Source: Butyricicoccus_A sp964387535
Lineage (GTDB): Bacteria > Bacillota > Clostridia > Oscillospirales > Butyricicoccaceae
Direction of reading: 5' to 3'
Length of the DNA: 7,448 nt
Assembly: GCA_964387535.1 (NCBI GenBank)
Contig: CAYLXH010000105.1
Location: forward strand, 1 to 7,448
The notes below the pieces were generated by a model that worked only from the letters and a program-made list of their open reading frames with translations, did no database searches and was not told the origin of the DNA. Below, piece by piece: positions 4,324 to 7,448 of the stretch; positions within the stretch are counted from its first letter, which is position 1; every line of letters starts with the position of its first letter. Made by a program: the position numbers and the translations under genes.

Positions 4324-6574
4324 ATTAGGCACGCTGGTTGCCGGAGAACTGCGCCGTCAGTATCCGCTTTGTCTGCTGTCTGTGGTGGCGCTGTTGCTGG
4401 CTATGCCGAGCTCGTTTGCTGTTTCCATGCGGAATGTTCAGATGCAGATGCAGTATTGGAATAATACTGATATGGAAACGGTTTTGTATGCCCGAGAAGT
4501 ATTGATTCGTGCATTTTATTATAGCGGATATACTACTTTGGTACTCAGTGTCCTGGCGGTATTGTCAGCGACCGTGTTTTTGCACTATTTACATAATCGA
4601 AAACAGACGGATTTTTATCATTCTCTTCCGATAGGGAGAGGCAGACTGCTGCTTTCTCGTATTCTAGCGGGATTGCTGGCTGTGATTCCTGCGTACCTCC
4701 TTGCCTTTGGAGTACTGTGTGGTGTTTGTGTTGTGTATGGAAAAACGGGGATGCTGTGCGTTCCGTTGTTGGTTCAGAAAGCGGCTCTGGAGCTCACCGC
4801 ATTTTTGATCCTGTATGCCATTTCTATTCTGGCGTGTCTATTAACTGGAAATACGATTGCGGCGCTGACGATTAATGCATGTCTCCAATTTGGCGGCATG
4901 TTGTTGTGGAACTGTGTGTTGCAGGTCGTTTATCTGTTCTATCCCTCGCACCTTCTGCTCCAAGGAGACTGGAATGCGAATTATCTCAGTCCAATGTACT
5001 TTTTTTGGACGAAAATGAATGGCTCTGTTTATTCGCAAGCGTTGATCAATGAACAGGGATACTTGGACATGACAAAAGCGATTGAACAGCAGCAGATCTA
5101 TGCAGTGACTGGTGCGCTGCCGTTGATCGGAATCTATTTGCTTGCGGCTGTGCTGTTGTTGTGCTTGTCTGTGTTGATATATCGCCTGCGGCGAAGCGAA
5201 CGAACCGGTACGGCGATTGTATTCAGTGGGCTTCGACTGCCGATTAAGTACATGGCGATGACGGCATGCGGTATTGGGCTGGGGCAGCTACTTCTGACAC
5301 TGACTAATTTTTTGCCGTTGCTCTTTCTCGGTATGGCAGCAGGAGCGTTTCTGGCAGCCGCGTGTGTCGAGATGTTGTTTGATCTGGATTTTCGGGCAAT
5401 TTTCTCACACCAGCTCTCGCTTCTGGGTTATCTTGTGGTTGCCTCTGTACTGGTTGCGGCAATGCAGTTTGACCTGAGTGGATATAACACTGCACTGCCG
5501 GAACGGTCTGATATTGTATCGGCGAATGTATTTTCGGATGATGCGGCATTGAGTGCCGCGATAGCGGATTACGATCTTCTATCCGATATGGGATATCGCC
5601 AGTGGATTCAGCAAGGACTGCAAAGTCAGTCGTTGACCTCAAAAGAGAATATAGATAGTGCGTATAGTATGGCACAACGTGGCGTACAGTCGATGCGTGG
5701 GCGTCGGCAGACGCTTACATCTCATACACGGTATAATATTATGTTTACGATGTCAGATGGTTCCACTTTTGTCCGTTCTTATTATCTGGCAAGCGATGAG
5801 GAGAGTGAAGAATATCGTGTGCTGCTTCAGCGGGCAGCAGAAATCCGCTTTTCCAAAGAGTATTTATCGGAACATACGAAGGCTGCGCTGGCTGATTCAA
5901 ATGCGACACAGGCACTGATCGTGGAAAACAGTTCCCAAGCTGGTTTTGATGGTGAGATCATCCGTGATCCGGAAGTCATTCGCCAACTGCTCGAGGAGCT
6001 CAAACGGGAGTCACAGCAGTTGACGAAGGAATATGTCCTTGAGCATCCCGCTGTTGTTGTGATCAAAACGATACCAAACAGCAATACTAAGTTTACAGAG
6101 CAATGGGAGCAAGGTTCGATTGGGGATGAATGGTATGACCTGTCATCTGGAACGGAGGGAATGTATTGTGTCCCGGTTTATGTCTGTGAGAGCGAGACTA
6201 TTCGTCTGCTGCAAGAGCAGGGAATCCATGTACGGAGGTTTGATAAAGACCAAATCAATGCAATTGAACTGCACTATTATGAGTCTATGGATGCGCAGAC
6301 GATGCGTGAGTCACTGGATTCCAATTTCACGGATTATCGCGCCGACCAATTCGGACAGATTCATAATTCTGCATACTTTGACGATCTTCTGACAGGAGCG
6401 ATTGCATTTTCTGTTTTGCAGACTTGTGACCCAATTGTAGGAGAGGAGGCAATCTCCGAGATCTATGAAGGATATTTGTATACTAATTTGACAGATAAAA
6501 AACAGGGAAATATTTACTACTGTTACATGAAAGATATGGTTCGGGATGATTGGAAAAATTATCTGGAAGATTGA
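4298..6574 (+). CDS. ABC transporter permease with large C-terminal extracytoplasmic domain
   Basis: A 758-residue membrane protein, partner of the ATPase just upstream (26-nt overlap; GGAGG 9 nt before the ATG). Hydrophobic segments lie near 22-43, 77-98, 122-146, 162-183, 186-212, 272-296, 315-337, 339-358 and 373-390. The loop HNRKQTDFYHSLPIGRGR (99-116) is a conserved-looking cytoplasmic coupling region, as in Ytr-type permeases. Basic residues at 19-20, 101-116 and 296-302 put those loops inside, so the 367-residue tail (392-758) should lie outside. The tail is soluble, has no cysteine-rich or enzyme motif I recognise, and contains a YNIMFTMSDGSTFVRSYYL segment. It resembles clostridial permeases of the DUF6449 kind, recalled rather than searched. 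The substrate is unknown. No second permease follows, so a homodimer is likely. Confidence 0.85.
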   Translation: MTQVKSTCKLGTLVAGELRRQYPLCLLSVVALLLAMPSSFAVSMRNVQMQMQYWNNTDMETVLYAREVLIRAFYYSGYTTLVLSVLAVLSATVFLHYLHNRKQTDFYHSLPIGRGRLLLSRILAGLLAVIPAYLLAFGVLCGVCVVYGKTGMLCVPLLVQKAALELTAFLILYAISILACLLTGNTIAALTINACLQFGGMLLWNCVLQVVYLFYPSHLLLQGDWNANYLSPMYFFWTKMNGSVYSQALINEQGYLDMTKAIEQQQIYAVTGALPLIGIYLLAAVLLLCLSVLIYRLRRSERTGTAIVFSGLRLPIKYMAMTACGIGLGQLLLTLTNFLPLLFLGMAAGAFLAAACVEMLFDLDFRAIFSHQLSLLGYLVVASVLVAAMQFDLSGYNTALPERSDIVSANVFSDDAALSAAIADYDLLSDMGYRQWIQQGLQSQSLTSKENIDSAYSMAQRGVQSMRGRRQTLTSHTRYNIMFTMSDGSTFVRSYYLASDEESEEYRVLLQRAAEIRFSKEYLSEHTKAALADSNATQALIVENSSQAGFDGEIIRDPEVIRQLLEELKRESQQLTKEYVLEHPAVVVIKTIPNSNTKFTEQWEQGSIGDEWYDLSSGTEGMYCVPVYVCESETIRLLQEQGIHVRRFDKDQINAIELHYYESMDAQTMRESLDSNFTDYRADQFGQIHNSAYFDDLLTGAIAFSVLQTCDPIVGEEAISEIYEGYLYTNLTDKKQGNIYYCYMKDMVRDDWKNYLED

Positions 6575-6580
6575 ACACGA

Positions 6581-6614
6581 AGCCCCCAGACAGTAACATC
6601 TGTCTAGGGGCTTT
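6581..6614 (+). terminator. terminator of the gntR-ABC operon
   Basis: AGCCCC-C-AGACAG (6581-6593) pairs with CTGTCT-A-GGGGCT (6600-6612), giving 12 pairs with one C-A mismatch around a 6-nt loop, beginning six bases after the permease stop. Only three Ts end it (6612-6614), so termination may be partial. The position and GC-rich stem still make it the operon end. Confidence 0.65.
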
Positions 6615-6688
6615 GGTGCCGACGATAAGTTTCAGAATACCGGCAGTGATTATTGGGCATTAACGGAGGAATTCCTGACAAATCGCTG

Positions 6689-6712
6689 AAATTCTGCGAA
6701 AATCTGAAAAAA
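6689..6712. other. phased A-tracts, possible bent DNA upstream of the Xre promoter
   Basis: Three A-runs of growing length (6689-6691, 6699-6702, 6707-6712) are centred about 10 bp apart, inside a degenerate repeat of CTGAAAAT-like units. Such helical phasing usually curves DNA. The tracts lie about 60-85 bp upstream of the predicted start of the next gene, further than a core UP element. Confidence 0.35.
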
Positions 6713-6738
6713 CAGGCACAATTCTTGTGCGCTGGTAC

Positions 6739-6767
6739 TTTACATTCTGTTATAAAAACAGTATACT
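6739..6767 (+). promoter_or_regulatory. sigma-A promoter of the Xre-family gene
   Basis: TTTACA (6739-6744), a 17-bp spacer and TATACT (6762-6767) give a good promoter with start near 6774 and a leader of about 36 nt. The -10 box sits inside the palindrome AGTATACT (6760-6767) and overlaps the longer inverted repeat that follows. Confidence 0.75.
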
Positions 6768-6785
6768 ATTAAATACGAATAGTAT
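6763..6785. promoter_or_regulatory. perfect inverted repeat, candidate Xre operator
   Basis: ATACTATT (6763-6770) and AATAGTAT (6778-6785) are exact reverse complements with a 7-base spacer. The left arm takes in most of the -10 box and the centre falls on the predicted transcription start. Cro/CI-type proteins commonly bind such dyads in their own promoters, so autorepression by the downstream product is the simplest reading. Confidence 0.6.
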
Positions 6786-6809
6786 GAAAATAGACAGGAT
6801 GTACCCGAG

Positions 6810-7448
6810 ATGGCAAGTGACTTTTCCCGAACCCTTGCGCTGTTGCGCCGTGAGAAGAGAATAAGCCAGAGAACGGCCGCGGCAGACCTTCAGGTGTCGC
6901 AGGCGTTGCTCAGTCATTACGAGAACGGTTTGCGTGAGCCCGGTCTCGCTTTTGTGGTACGTGCAGCGGAATACTATGGCGTTTCCTGTGATTATCTGCT
7001 GGGGCGGAGTCTGTCACGCGACAATGGAATTGTGCTGCCGCAGACGGCAGTGGAAAAGGGAGAAGCTCCGGATTCGGTTGCTGCGGCGTATCAAAAGTTG
7101 ATTACGGATTCGGCTGCGCTGCTGTTGGATGCCGCAGCTCGTTCTGGTTCATCGGAATTAGTTCAGGAGCTCAGCACGTATCTTTCTGCCGTGTACTATA
7201 AGCTTTTCCGCTATTTATACCAAGCAGATCCGGCGAATCCGCCGGAAGCATTTAAGGCAGAGCCAAGGCGCTTTGATGCGATGTGTGATGCATTGATGAA
7301 GTTGACGGAGATTCGTATTCGCTCTGCTGCTGAGGAAATGCAGGGAGACATGGCGCTGCCAAAGCTTTCACTGGGTACTCTGGCTTCGCAGTTCCCTGAT
7401 ACAGCACAATCGTTGCTGACGGTTTTGCAGAATATATCGGACGAGATT
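6810..7448 (+). CDS. Xre/Cro-CI family helix-turn-helix regulator (partial, runs off the window)
   Basis: The frame is open from ATG 6810 to the window edge, giving 213 residues with no stop. Residues 6-66 form a Cro/CI helix-turn-helix: TLALLRREKRISQRTAAADL (8-27), then the recognition helix region VSQALLSHYENGLREP (29-44), and a closing YYGVSCDYLLGR (55-66), all typical of the family. The remaining 145 or so residues are mostly helical and alanine/leucine rich. They have no motif I recognise and could serve for dimerisation or ligand sensing. AGGA lies 10 nt before the start. The gene has its own promoter and is separated from the ABC operon by a hairpin, so it is an independent unit. This is longer than a plain phage-type repressor; a target cannot be named. 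Confidence 0.85.
   Translation, partial: MASDFSRTLALLRREKRISQRTAAADLQVSQALLSHYENGLREPGLAFVVRAAEYYGVSCDYLLGRSLSRDNGIVLPQTAVEKGEAPDSVAAAYQKLITDSAALLLDAAARSGSSELVQELSTYLSAVYYKLFRYLYQADPANPPEAFKAEPRRFDAMCDALMKLTEIRIRSAAEEMQGDMALPKLSLGTLASQFPDTAQSLLTVLQNISDEI

Noticed and set aside
5304..5675. Minus-strand frame of 123 codons inside the permease gene
   Set aside because: The + strand permease is continuous and coupled to its operon; the antisense frame has no start signal and a composition typical of a shadow reading.
6747..6761. CTGTT-N5-AACAG dyad in the spacer of the Xre promoter, sharing ACAGT with the GntR operator
   Set aside because: The arms are only 5 bp and the shared core is short; cross-regulation by the GntR protein cannot be supported.
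1..7448. CRISPR array, insertion sequence, tRNA or rRNA
   Set aside because: I saw no regularly spaced repeats, transposase motifs, terminal repeats or structured RNA gene patterns on either strand.

Overview
The window looks like a piece of a mid-GC Bacillota (Firmicutes) chromosome, most likely a Clostridia-type anaerobe. The clues are strong AGGAGG-type ribosome binding sites, near-consensus sigma-A promoters (TTGACA, 17 bp, TATAAT-like), a YtrA-subfamily GntR regulator heading an ABC operon, and an AraC regulator of a type common in clostridia. No gene here fixes the genus.

Layout. A + strand hairpin terminator (60-109) closes something that lies mostly upstream of the window. Next comes a minus-strand homoserine dehydrogenase (135-956). 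It has the full NAD(P)-binding region and the family signature but stops before the end of the catalytic domain. Its promoter carries a perfect inverted repeat over the -10 box. Divergent from it is a full-length AraC-family regulator (1161-2114). This converges on a minus-strand family 1 uracil-DNA glycosylase (ung, 2186-2875), with a 14-bp hairpin between the two stops.

Divergent from ung is a compact operon: a 123-aa YtrA-like GntR repressor (3050-3421), an ABC ATPase (3418-4323) and a 758-aa permease (4298-6574). The genes overlap by 4 and 26 nt. The promoter is near-consensus, and a perfect 9-bp inverted repeat sits at the predicted transcription start, where a GntR dimer could bind. The natural reading is an autoregulated, inducible ABC transporter of the Ytr type. 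Its permease carries a soluble C-terminal half of about 367 residues that topology places outside the cell. A hairpin follows the operon.

The right end holds phased A-tracts, a good promoter with another perfect inverted repeat over its -10 box, and the start of a Cro/CI (Xre) family regulator (6810 to the window edge) that runs off the window.

The genes fall into separate transcription units: amino-acid metabolism, DNA repair and a regulated membrane transporter. Three of the four well-formed promoters with a gene downstream carry an inverted repeat, each of different sequence, so three distinct repressors are likely. I see no CRISPR array, rRNA, tRNA or insertion sequence. No intergenic stretch exceeds 300 bases.
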